From positions 62,001 through 126,000 of the forward strand of contig CAXXCR010000009.1 of assembly GCA_963668015.2 (NCBI GenBank): a stretch of DNA of 64,000 nt, in the 5' to 3' direction. The notes under the pieces are model-generated. The model saw nothing but the letters and a program-made list of their open reading frames with translations. It did not search any database and had not been told where the DNA came from. Position 1 is the first letter of the stretch. Every line of letters starts with the position of its first letter. This document shows positions 25,684 through 37,459 of this stretch, piece after piece. The DNA comes from Ilyobacter_A sp963668015 (GTDB lineage: Bacteria > Fusobacteriota > Fusobacteriia > Fusobacteriales > Fusobacteriaceae). Both the position numbers and the translations under genes were made by a program.

Positions 25684-26679
25684 TCATTCATTCCAGTTTT
25701 CGAAATGTCTGTATCCCAGCTCTGTCACTACTCTACCTCTTTGAGTCCTCTTCAAGAAACCTATCTTTACAAGATACGGCTCATAAACCTCTTCAAGAGT
25801 CCTCCTGTCCTCCCCCAAAAGAAGAGAGATGGTCTCAATACCAACTGGTCCCCCGCTATAATTATCGATTATCGCCCCAAGTATCTCCCGATCAAGCTCA
25901 TCTAAGCCATACTCATCGACCCCAAACAACGCCAAAGCCTCCTTGGCTAATATTTCCGTTATCACGCCGTCGCCTTTTATTTCGGCATAGTCCCTAACCC
26001 TTTTTAGAAACCTATTGGCAATTCTCGGTGTTCCACGACTTCTAAGAGCTAGCTCCCTGGCACCGTCTAGTGTCACTTCAACTCCAAGTATACCGCTACC
26101 CCTGCTGACTATCCTTTCCAGCTCGCTCTGTGTATAATAATCCATTCTATGGGAAATACCGAACCTGTCCCTTAAAGGGGAACTTAAAGAACCTGCCTTT
26201 GTTGTGGCCCCTATCAAAGTAAATTTCGGCAGCTCTATACGTATAGATCTTGCCGATGGCCCCTTCCCAATAATTATGTCTATCTCTGAGTCCTCCATTG
26301 CAGGATAGAGTATCTCTTCTACCGATGTATTCATCCTGTGAATTTCATCTATGAAAAGTACATCATTTTCTTCTAAAGATGTCAAAATTGCAGCCAAATC
26401 CCCTGCCTTATCTAAAATCGGCCCAGAAGTAACTTTAAGGTTTACCCTCATTTCAGAAGCTATTACCCCGGCCAGGGTAGTTTTCCCGAGACCCGGTGGT
26501 CCATATAAAAGTACATGATCTATCGGCTCACTCCTTTTTTGAGCGGCTTCCATAAATATGCTGAGCTTCTGCTTTAACTTTTCCTGACCTATATATTCAG
26601 AAAAACGTCTTGGTCTCAAGCTTTTTTGAACCTCTACATCAGAATGTAGCTCCTCTCCCGATAAAATTCTATCCCCCAT
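25684..26679 (-). CDS. ruvB: Holliday junction branch migration helicase RuvB
   Basis: AAA+ motor that drives branch migration with RuvA. It is 331 residues from the ATG at 26679 (MGDRILSG), which has a GGAAGGTG site; the track-length start two codons earlier is GTG. Motifs are Walker A GPPGLGKTT, Walker B VLFIDEIHR, sensor 1 LIGATTKAG and the C-terminal winged helix (GPVGIETISLLLGEDRRTLE in part: VGIETISLLLGED). RuvA and RuvC are not adjacent. Confidence 0.96.
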   Translation of the reverse strand: MGDRILSGEELHSDVEVQKSLRPRRFSEYIGQEKLKQKLSIFMEAAQKRSEPIDHVLLYGPPGLGKTTLAGVIASEMRVNLKVTSGPILDKAGDLAAILTSLEENDVLFIDEIHRMNTSVEEILYPAMEDSEIDIIIGKGPSARSIRIELPKFTLIGATTKAGSLSSPLRDRFGISHRMDYYTQSELERIVSRGSGILGVEVTLDGARELALRSRGTPRIANRFLKRVRDYAEIKGDGVITEILAKEALALFGVDEYGLDELDREILGAIIDNYSGGPVGIETISLLLGEDRRTLEEVYEPYLVKIGFLKRTQRGRVVTELGYRHFENWNE

Positions 26680-26694
26680 TTTCACCTTCCAAAC

Positions 26695-27297
26695 CTATAT
26701 AAAATAACTAATTAAAAATTGAACCGATCCAATAATAGCTCCAAGTACGGCACCAATTACCTCGATATGCCTAAACTCGGTTTTTGCTATTCTGAAAGTA
26801 AGTTTTTCAACTTCATCAAGTGAGAAGTTTTCTATTTTTTCTGCCACTATCTCCTTGAAGTCTACCTCTTCTTCCAACTTCTCAATTATTATCTGTACAA
26901 ACTCAGCCTTATTATCCTCTATTACATCCTTTATATATCCTTTTATTTTAAGTATCAGACTGTCATTTAAGAACATCGCCGCCATTGGGAATTTAGTTAA
27001 AATTTCACCCTTAATCTTGTCCTCAACTATTTTTTCCACTATTTTGTCAATTTCCATCTCAACTTCCATGGAGTTAATCATATGAGTTATATCTTTTATG
27101 GAAATAAGCTCTTCGTTTATAGTATCAGCTATACTATGCGCCATCTCCTTTTTTCTTTTTGGAATAAGTCCCTGAATCTTAAATCCCAGAATGTTTATCT
27201 CTTTATATGGTCTAAAAAGCATCTTTATCGCAAAGTAATTTGTTATCCACCCTATAAGTGAACCAACCACTATCATAAGAAGTAATTCTAACAGCAT
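26695..27297 (-). CDS. DUF445-family membrane protein
   Basis: A 200-residue protein with hydrophobic helices at both ends (residues 3-25 and the last 20) and a charged, helical middle. The N-terminal GSLIGWITNYFAIKMLFRPYK is the DUF445 (YheB-like) signature. Another copy of the RFRPYKEI-type loop is not present, so this is the short form. The function is unknown. ATG 27295-27297 is preferred over the TTG two codons before because it has a GGAGG site 6 bases upstream. It precedes ruvB by 15 bases. Confidence 0.88.
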   Translation of the reverse strand: MLLELLLMIVVGSLIGWITNYFAIKMLFRPYKEINILGFKIQGLIPKRKKEMAHSIADTINEELISIKDITHMINSMEVEMEIDKIVEKIVEDKIKGEILTKFPMAAMFLNDSLILKIKGYIKDVIEDNKAEFVQIIIEKLEEEVDFKEIVAEKIENFSLDEVEKLTFRIAKTEFRHIEVIGAVLGAIIGSVQFLISYFI

Positions 27298-27427
27298 TTC
27301 CAACCTCCAGTTTATAGTCTTTTACATTGTATTCTATCATACTTTAAAATTTTTTTCAATTAACTTAAATCAAGTCTAATTCTACCCCTCTATTTAATAA
27401 ACCACTGATTTTACCTAAACCTATTTT

Positions 27428-27650
27428 GGACACAGAGTTTCACAGATATTTAAAACAAGAGTTGCGCAGAGAAGATCATTAAAGTCAAAATCATCTTTTG
27501 TCACGAATTACACTAATCTCATTAATCATTTAAAACCTAAAAAACTAAAGGTTTCTATCATTCTCTGTGAAACTCACTCTCTTCCTCTGTGCCACTCTGT
27601 GTCTAAGATTTTGAATTTTTTATTGGTGTCAATTCGTGCGATTCGTGACC
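27428..27650. repeat. Intergenic element with inverted CACAGAG arms and CACGAAT motifs
   Basis: Left arm 27428-27478 (GGACACAGAGTTTCACAG and onward) and right arm 27557-27606 (ending CTCTGTGCCACTCTGTGTC) are imperfect inverted repeats of about 50 bases. Next to each arm is a second motif, TTGTCACGAATTACAC (27498-) and its inverted relative AATTCGTGCGATTCGTGACC (27631-27650). The base composition is unlike the AT-rich surroundings, and there is no open frame. Short tandem CTCTGTG and ATTCGTG strings like these recur between genes in several bacterial phyla, from memory. It could be a non-autonomous mobile repeat or a structured RNA. Confidence 0.6.
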
Positions 27651-27718
27651 AAAAAAGGTCTTGGTGTATTCGCAAGAAATTCAATACTTTATTCATTTTT
27701 TAAAACTCATATCTCAAA

Positions 27719-27745
27719 AAAAAGAAAAAGGCGTAAATACGCCTT
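27719..27745 (-). terminator. Intrinsic terminator of the ptsI-ptsH-ispH-rpsA operon
   Basis: Stem AAGGCGTA / TACGCCTT (27728-27745) with a short loop, overlapping the rpsA stop codon, followed on the minus strand by TTTTTCTTTTTTTT. Confidence 0.88.
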
Positions 27746-29342
27746 ATTCTTCACCTACTGTTCCATATTTTTCTATCAGTTCTTGTTCTTCTTCTTTAGC
27801 TTCTTCTAATTCGATTTTTTTAATAGACAGTTTCAATTTTTCTTTGTCATCATTTATCTCAATTATCTCAGAAGTAACTTCCTGCCCAACCTCGAATCTG
27901 TCTTCTAAGTTCTTGATGAAGTCTTTAGAAGCTTCTGATATGTGGATCATTCCGTCTATACCCTTTTCCACTTCTACGAAGATTCCAAAATCAGTTATGC
28001 TAGTTATTTTTCTTGTGATAACATCTCCAACTTTATAGTTGCTCTTTACTCTTTCCCAAGGACTGGCAATAAGCTGCTTTACTCCACCTTTAAGTTTTCT
28101 TTTCTCAAAGTCTGCTTCTAGTATTTTAACTTCAACTTCGTCCCCGATTTTATACTCTTTAGCTTCCTCTTTCATCCAAGCAAGATCAGATATGTGTACG
28201 AATATGTCTACACCCGCTTCTATCTCTACAAAGATTCCAAAATCTTTAACTTCTACAATTTGCCCTTTTACTACTGAACCTATATCATATTTTTCTTTAA
28301 CTACTTCCCAAGGGTTAGGACTAAGCTGTTTAATTCCAAGTTTAAGTTTTTTGTCTTGAGGTTTAAGTTCTATAACCTTAACTTTTACAGCGTCTCCTAC
28401 CTGCATATACTCTTCTACATTCTTAATCTTTTTAGACCAAGTAAGATCAGATACATGCACTAATCCCTCTATACCGTTTTCTATCTCAACAAAAGCTCCG
28501 AATTTAACGACTCTTGTTACTTTACCTTCTAATTCTGTTCCTATTGGATACTTTTCTCCGATCTCTTTCCAAGGATCATCAGAAAGTTGTTTGATCGAAA
28601 GTTTTAAGCTCTTCTTCGCCTGGTCAAGTGTGATGATTTTTGCCTCTATCGCATCCCCGACATTGAACATCTCTTTTAATTTATCCACTTTTTTCCAAGA
28701 AACCTCTGATATATGAATGAATCCTACTGTCGGTCCTATCTCAACTGAAAGTCCGAAGTCTAGTATCTCTTTTATTTTAACTTCTAAAACATCTCCGACA
28801 TTTAATTTTTCAAGATAAGCATTTTCCTCTTTAAGTTTAACATCTTTTCTTGAAACCAATATTTTCTTTCTTTTTCCTTCTTTTATATCTTTAACAACAA
28901 CATTTATCTTTGTATCGATAAAGCTTGCTGCTTCGTTGTCTTTTACACCGGAAAGAGAGCTTGGTAAATATGTATGGTATTTCAGTACTTCTACAACATA
29001 TCCTCCATTTACCTTTCTCATTACTTTTCCTTCTACTACATCTGAGTTGCTGTAAACTTCTTTAAGTTTACTCCAGTTTTCTTCCAGCTCAACAGCTCTT
29101 CTAGAAGCCTTTATATAAGAAGCATCGCTAGACTCTCCTTGAACCATAACTTTTATTGTTGCACCTTCTTCGAATTCCTCTACTTCTTCTGATCTTACTC
29201 TTCCTTCTAGCTTAGATTTGATGTCAAGGTAGGCATATTCTCTATCTTTTCTTAAAATTTCCCCCTCTATTATTTTACCCTTCGCAACTTCCTCAGGTAG
29301 ATAATTTTCTAGTAACTCTTCAAAGTTCTCAGTACCTATCAT
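27744..29342 (-). CDS. rpsA: 30S ribosomal protein S1
   Basis: RNA-binding protein of the small ribosomal subunit with six S1 (OB-fold) repeats, spread over residues about 20-85, 100-170, 178-248, 262-335, 350-420 and 435-508. Repeats 3-6 are the most regular (for example VGFIHISEVSW, GLVHVSDLTW, IFVHISDLAW, GMIHISEASK). At 532 residues it has the Gram-negative six-domain size. It overlaps ispH by 1 base (TAATG), so the two are translationally coupled. Fused IspH-S1 proteins are known in some clostridia; here the genes are separate but touching. Confidence 0.94.
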   Translation of the reverse strand: MIGTENFEELLENYLPEEVAKGKIIEGEILRKDREYAYLDIKSKLEGRVRSEEVEEFEEGATIKVMVQGESSDASYIKASRRAVELEENWSKLKEVYSNSDVVEGKVMRKVNGGYVVEVLKYHTYLPSSLSGVKDNEAASFIDTKINVVVKDIKEGKRKKILVSRKDVKLKEENAYLEKLNVGDVLEVKIKEILDFGLSVEIGPTVGFIHISEVSWKKVDKLKEMFNVGDAIEAKIITLDQAKKSLKLSIKQLSDDPWKEIGEKYPIGTELEGKVTRVVKFGAFVEIENGIEGLVHVSDLTWSKKIKNVEEYMQVGDAVKVKVIELKPQDKKLKLGIKQLSPNPWEVVKEKYDIGSVVKGQIVEVKDFGIFVEIEAGVDIFVHISDLAWMKEEAKEYKIGDEVEVKILEADFEKRKLKGGVKQLIASPWERVKSNYKVGDVITRKITSITDFGIFVEVEKGIDGMIHISEASKDFIKNLEDRFEVGQEVTSEIIEINDDKEKLKLSIKKIELEEAKEEEQELIEKYGTVGEE

Positions 29343-30229
29343 TACAACACTTCCTCCCTTATACTTTTTTCTATTTCTATTACACTTTCTTCCGGAGTTG
29401 AAGCTCCCGCTGTTATTCCCACTTTCTCTATATCTTTAAACCAAGATTTTTCTATATCATCCTTGGTCTGTATTAAATAAGTTTTTGCGTTTATCTCCTT
29501 GGATATATTGAATAGCTTTTTGGTGTTTGAACTCTTTTTTCCTCCAACAACAAGCACTATATCCACTTTAGCAGCCAATTCTTCCACAGCCTGCTGTCTT
29601 TCATAAGTTGCACCGCAAATTGTATCCCCTATCTCAATATTTGGATATTTAGATTCCACATAAGCTTTTATCTCATCAAATATATTCTTATTGAGGGTTG
29701 TCTGGGCCAGTAAAAAATATTTTTTGTTTTTATCCAGCTCAGTATTTTTAAATTGCTCGAAGTTCAAAAATATCTGAACATCCGTTCCAAAGGATACTAT
29801 CCCCTTCACTTCAGGATGATCTCTATCCCCTATAAATATTATCCCACGCTCTTCTTCCTGTTTTTCTTGCAAAATTTTTCTTGCCTTTTTTACAAAAACA
29901 CAGGCAGCATCGTATACAAGAACTTTTCTACTGTACAAAATATCATACAAATCATTAGTGCTTCCATGGGCCCTGACTATGACTATGTCTCCCTCTTTTA
30001 AACGGGCTCCGCCAGTCTCGGCCAACTCTTCCTCGCTTATTATTTCAATATGGAGCTTTTCAAGCTCCTCTATAACCTGCTCATTATGCACAAGCATTCC
30101 CAGCATATATATCTTTTGGCCGCTATTTTTAAGCGCTAAATCATGGGCCAACTCCACGGCTTCTTTCACTCCGAAACAAAAGCCCATTTTATATGCCCTA
30201 ATTACTTCAAAAGATTTTTTATTCCTCAT
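29342..30229 (-). CDS. ispH: 4-hydroxy-3-methylbut-2-enyl diphosphate reductase IspH
   Basis: Iron-sulfur enzyme of the last MEP step, making isopentenyl and dimethylallyl diphosphate. It is 295 residues. Three cluster cysteines are visible: C18 (KMGFCFGVKEA), the cysteine in YDAACVFVKKA, and the cysteine in GDTICGATYERQQA. Other family motifs are GMLVHNEQV, RAHGS and GASTPE. The ATG overlaps the end of ptsH. The stop overlaps rpsA. Confidence 0.95.
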   Translation of the reverse strand: MRNKKSFEVIRAYKMGFCFGVKEAVELAHDLALKNSGQKIYMLGMLVHNEQVIEELEKLHIEIISEEELAETGGARLKEGDIVIVRAHGSTNDLYDILYSRKVLVYDAACVFVKKARKILQEKQEEERGIIFIGDRDHPEVKGIVSFGTDVQIFLNFEQFKNTELDKNKKYFLLAQTTLNKNIFDEIKAYVESKYPNIEIGDTICGATYERQQAVEELAAKVDIVLVVGGKKSSNTKKLFNISKEINAKTYLIQTKDDIEKSWFKDIEKVGITAGASTPEESVIEIEKSIREEVL

Positions 30230-30488
30230 TAAATTTATCCACTTCTATTAATTTCCTCAGAGCTTCCAATGCCTGCTCTTCATCTGGTCCATCCGCGGTT
30301 AAAGCCAGAGTCCTGCCTTGCTCTGCAGCTAAAAGCATTAACCCCATAATACTTTTCCCGTTAACCTCCTCTTTATCACACTTAACCATAATTTCAGAAT
30401 CAAATTCTGTGGCCGTTTGAACAAAAAGTGAAGACGGTCTCGCGTGCAAACCAGCTTTATTTTTTATTATAACTTCTATTGTCTTCAT
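30219..30488 (-). CDS. ptsH: Phosphocarrier protein HPr
   Basis: General PTS protein that passes phosphate from Enzyme I to sugar-specific enzymes. It is 89 residues. The catalytic histidine is H15 (AGLHARPSS). A serine at position 46 (GKSIMGLM) matches the regulatory HPr kinase site known from Firmicutes, so Ser46 phosphorylation is possible, though no kinase gene is in the window. It overlaps ptsI by 4 bases (ATGA) and ispH by 11. Confidence 0.96.
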   Translation of the reverse strand: MKTIEVIIKNKAGLHARPSSLFVQTATEFDSEIMVKCDKEEVNGKSIMGLMLLAAEQGRTLALTADGPDEEQALEALRKLIEVDKFNEE

Positions 30489-32218
30489 TGTATCCTCCTA
30501 ATATAATCTCTTAGATATGTCTTTACTTCATCTGCTGTTTTGCTTGACAGTACCTTTTCTTTTATATTTTCAAGTTCATTTGTGTCTAAATCTCTTATTA
30601 TTTTTCTGGCTCTTAAAAGCAGCGAAGGAAGCATACTCAAGTTTTTTACTCCAAAACTTATAAACGCAACTATAGCAAGCGCTTCTCCTGCCATTTCTCC
30701 GCATATACTTACAGATTTACCATTTTTCTGCGCCACCTGGACAACATGATTTATTGCCCTCATAACAGCCGGATCATATCCGTCATATATGTTTGCAACA
30801 CCTTCATTAAGCCTGTCTGAAGCTAGGATATATTGTGTGAGATCATTGGTGCCTATACTGAAGAAATCTACTTTTTCAATAAATGCATCTGCAAGAAAAA
30901 CCGCTGATGGCACTTCCACCATCATTCCAACCTCCATATTTTTGCTGTACTCAATTCCCTCTCCATCCAAGGTGGTTTTGACTTTTTCTAATATTTTTTC
31001 CAATTCATTAAGTTCTCCTATATTTGTTATCATAGGATACATCATTTTTATATTTTTACCAACAGCTACTCTGAGTATGGATCTTATCTGTTCTTCTAAT
31101 ATATCCCTGTGTGCAAGAGAAAATCTGACGCCTCTAACACCCAGAAATGGATTTTCCTCGTCAGGCATATCATAGTATGGTATCTTTTTATCCGCTCCTA
31201 TATCCAAGGTCCTTATAACAAGTTCCTTGTCGTCGCCAAGTCTGTTATATATTTTTTCATATATCTCTACTTGCTCTTTTTCACTTGGGAAATATTCATT
31301 TTCCATATATAAAAACTCTGTTCTCAATAAACCCACTCCGTCAACAGAATCCTTATTTATACCAAGAAGTTCTATTTCGCCACTTATATTGGCCCGCAAA
31401 TTCAATTTTTCGCCATTCCTAGTTATTATGGGTTTGCCTTTTAAGCTTTCCAGCTCCTTGTTTATATCATCCCACTTTTTCTTTTGCCCAATATAATACT
31501 CTATATGATCATCACTTGGATTTCTAAATATACAAGAATAATCCTTTCTTGTGTCCAGTATGATCTCGTTTTCCCACTCTTTTTTCATGACGTCTTTGAC
31601 ACCTGTCAGCATTGGAATCCCCAGCGCTTTTGCCAAAATAGCTACGTGGGAAGTCTCTCCGCCTAGCTCGCTTACTATCCCAAGTATATTCATGTTTTCT
31701 TGATGGTACTTCAAAAGTTCTGATGGGAGCAATTCCTTACATATAAGTATCTTCTCGTCTATTCTAGCTACATTTTTACTGCTATAAAGCAGGTTATTTA
31801 TCACTTTTTTCCCGACATCCTGTATGTCAAAAGCTCTTTGTCTATACACTGGGTCATCCAGAGACTTAAACATCCCTACATATTTATTTACTACATCTTC
31901 CACTACTTTTTCAACGTTTAAAAGCTCGTTTTTTATCCTATTTTTTATTTCCGATAAAAAAACAGGGTCTTCTAGCATGGAAAGATGAACATTTAAAATC
32001 TTCAATTCGTTCTGATTTACCCTTCCAACAAGAGAATCCATGAGGTGCCTGATATCATGTTTACTCTGCCTAACTGCATCCTCCAGCCTTTGAAGCTCTA
32101 TTTCCAACTCTTCTGGCTTTATCCTGTAAACTTTTATATTCAGTTTTTTTCTCTTTTTTAAATAAGGTTCTCCTATAACTATTCCTTCGAAAACTGAAAC
32201 CCCGATCAAGCTATCCAT
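30485..32218 (-). CDS. ptsI: PTS Enzyme I
   Basis: Phosphoenolpyruvate-protein phosphotransferase that autophosphorylates and loads HPr. It is 577 residues. The phospho-histidine is H191 in GGETSHVAILAKALG. The C-terminal PEP-binding barrel has GVGLLRTEFLYM, DIGADKKIPY and the active-site region SICGEMAGE. It is first in the ptsI-ptsH-ispH-rpsA operon, an unusual combination of sugar transport with isoprenoid and ribosomal genes. Its own promoter is at 32271-32299. Confidence 0.96.
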   Translation of the reverse strand: MDSLIGVSVFEGIVIGEPYLKKRKKLNIKVYRIKPEELEIELQRLEDAVRQSKHDIRHLMDSLVGRVNQNELKILNVHLSMLEDPVFLSEIKNRIKNELLNVEKVVEDVVNKYVGMFKSLDDPVYRQRAFDIQDVGKKVINNLLYSSKNVARIDEKILICKELLPSELLKYHQENMNILGIVSELGGETSHVAILAKALGIPMLTGVKDVMKKEWENEIILDTRKDYSCIFRNPSDDHIEYYIGQKKKWDDINKELESLKGKPIITRNGEKLNLRANISGEIELLGINKDSVDGVGLLRTEFLYMENEYFPSEKEQVEIYEKIYNRLGDDKELVIRTLDIGADKKIPYYDMPDEENPFLGVRGVRFSLAHRDILEEQIRSILRVAVGKNIKMMYPMITNIGELNELEKILEKVKTTLDGEGIEYSKNMEVGMMVEVPSAVFLADAFIEKVDFFSIGTNDLTQYILASDRLNEGVANIYDGYDPAVMRAINHVVQVAQKNGKSVSICGEMAGEALAIVAFISFGVKNLSMLPSLLLRARKIIRDLDTNELENIKEKVLSSKTADEVKTYLRDYIRRIQ

Positions 32219-32270
32219 AATAAATATCCCCTTTTAAGCATTTTTTACTAAAAAGCAGTGTTTTAAGTAC

Positions 32271-32299
32271 ATTATAGCTCATTTTAAGTAAATTTTCAA
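32271..32299 (-). promoter_or_regulatory. Promoter of ptsI-ptsH-ispH-rpsA
   Basis: Minus-strand TTGAAA (32294-32299), a 17-base spacer and a perfect TATAAT (32271-32276), about 50 bases before the ptsI start. Confidence 0.75.
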
Positions 32300-32378
32300 T
32301 TTTTTTTGACTTATTCAATTTTAATTCAAAATACATCTAAAATATATGTTTAAAAAATTTTTCAAAAAATAAAAAAAA

Positions 32379-32454
32379 TGGCTCCCCGAGCCGGACTCGA
32401 ACCAGCGACAATGCGGTTAACAGCCGCACGCTCTACCAACTGAGCTATCAGGGA
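32379..32454 (-). tRNA. tRNA-Asn (GTT)
   Basis: 76 bases with the CCA end encoded. The acceptor stem TCCCTGA pairs with TCGGGGA (one G-U), the anticodon loop reads CTGTTAACC giving anticodon GTT, and the T-loop has GGTTCGAGTCC. It is the last gene of the rRNA operon and is followed by a long T-rich run that probably terminates transcription. Confidence 0.97.
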
Positions 32455-32467
32455 ACTTGTATAATAA

Positions 32468-32585
32468 GCTTGGCGAATACCTATCCTCCCGGGGCGTTGC
32501 CACCCAAGTACTTTCGGCGTTTAAGGGCTTAACTTCTGGGTTCGGTATGTGACCAGGTGTACCCCCTTAGCTATCTTCACCAAGC
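32468..32585 (-). rRNA. rrf: 5S ribosomal RNA
   Basis: 118 bases; terminal helix GCTTGGTG / CGCCAAGC closes both ends. The internal sequence matches 5S rRNA (for example CCGGGAGGATAGGT near the 3' end). It lies about 70 bases after the 23S gene. Confidence 0.95.
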
Positions 32586-32631
32586 TATGGTTATATATAT
32601 ATTTTTTTCTTTGCTGTTCCTTAGAACACTC

Positions 32632-32651
32632 AAAACTGTATAGTAAATAAT
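32632..32651 (-). other. 23S rRNA processing stem, 3' arm
   Basis: AAAACTGTATAGTAAATAAT here is complementary to 35621-35640 on the other side of the 23S gene with one mismatch in 20. This is the helix that RNase III normally cuts to free pre-23S rRNA. Confidence 0.8.
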
Positions 32652-32656
32652 CTTTT

Positions 32657-35590
<2,934 letters not shown>

Positions 35591-35620
35591 TAAAACAGAC
35601 TTCTCAGTCTAACTCTCTTT

Positions 35621-35640
35621 ATTATCTACTATACAGTTTT
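35621..35640 (-). other. 23S rRNA processing stem, 5' arm
   Basis: Pairs with 32632-32651 (19 of 20 bases), bringing together both ends of the 23S precursor. Confidence 0.8.
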
Positions 35641-35742
35641 CAATGTCCTAAGTGTAATGCTTCTCAAATAAACAGGCGCCCCTAGAGCACCTCTTTTAAA
35701 GAACACCACAACAAAATAGAGAAAGCAAGCTTTTGCTCCTTA

Positions 35743-37258
<1,516 letters not shown>

Positions 37259-37378
37259 TCAAATATATTTTATCCTCTTAACGAGGTATTCACCATAATC
37301 TTTTATATAGTGCTTAACTTTCTCTATTTAGTTCTCAATGTCCTTTTTTGCTGTGCCCTCTTCTTGAGCACGAGATTA

Positions 37379-37407
37379 ATAATATCATACCCACTGTTTT
37401 CTGTCAA
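37379..37407 (-). promoter_or_regulatory. rRNA operon promoter
   Basis: Minus-strand TTGACA (37402-37407), a 17-base spacer and TATTAT (37379-37384). The leader to 16S is about 115 bases and carries the processing-stem arm 37318-37329. Confidence 0.85.
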
Positions 37408-37431
37408 CAAGTTTTTTTGTTTTTTTTAAAA

Positions 37432-37455
37432 AATCCCGCTCACTAGAGCGGGATT
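37432..37455 (-). terminator. Intrinsic terminator of leuS
   Basis: 10-bp stem AATCCCGCTC / GAGCGGGATT with a 4-base loop, then TTTTTT on the minus strand. It insulates the rRNA promoter from leuS transcription. Confidence 0.92.
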
Positions 37456-37459
37456 CATA

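Noticed and set aside
35591..35742. tRNA in the 16S-23S spacer
   Set aside because: No cloverleaf, T-loop or acceptor stem is present; only processing-stem sequence.
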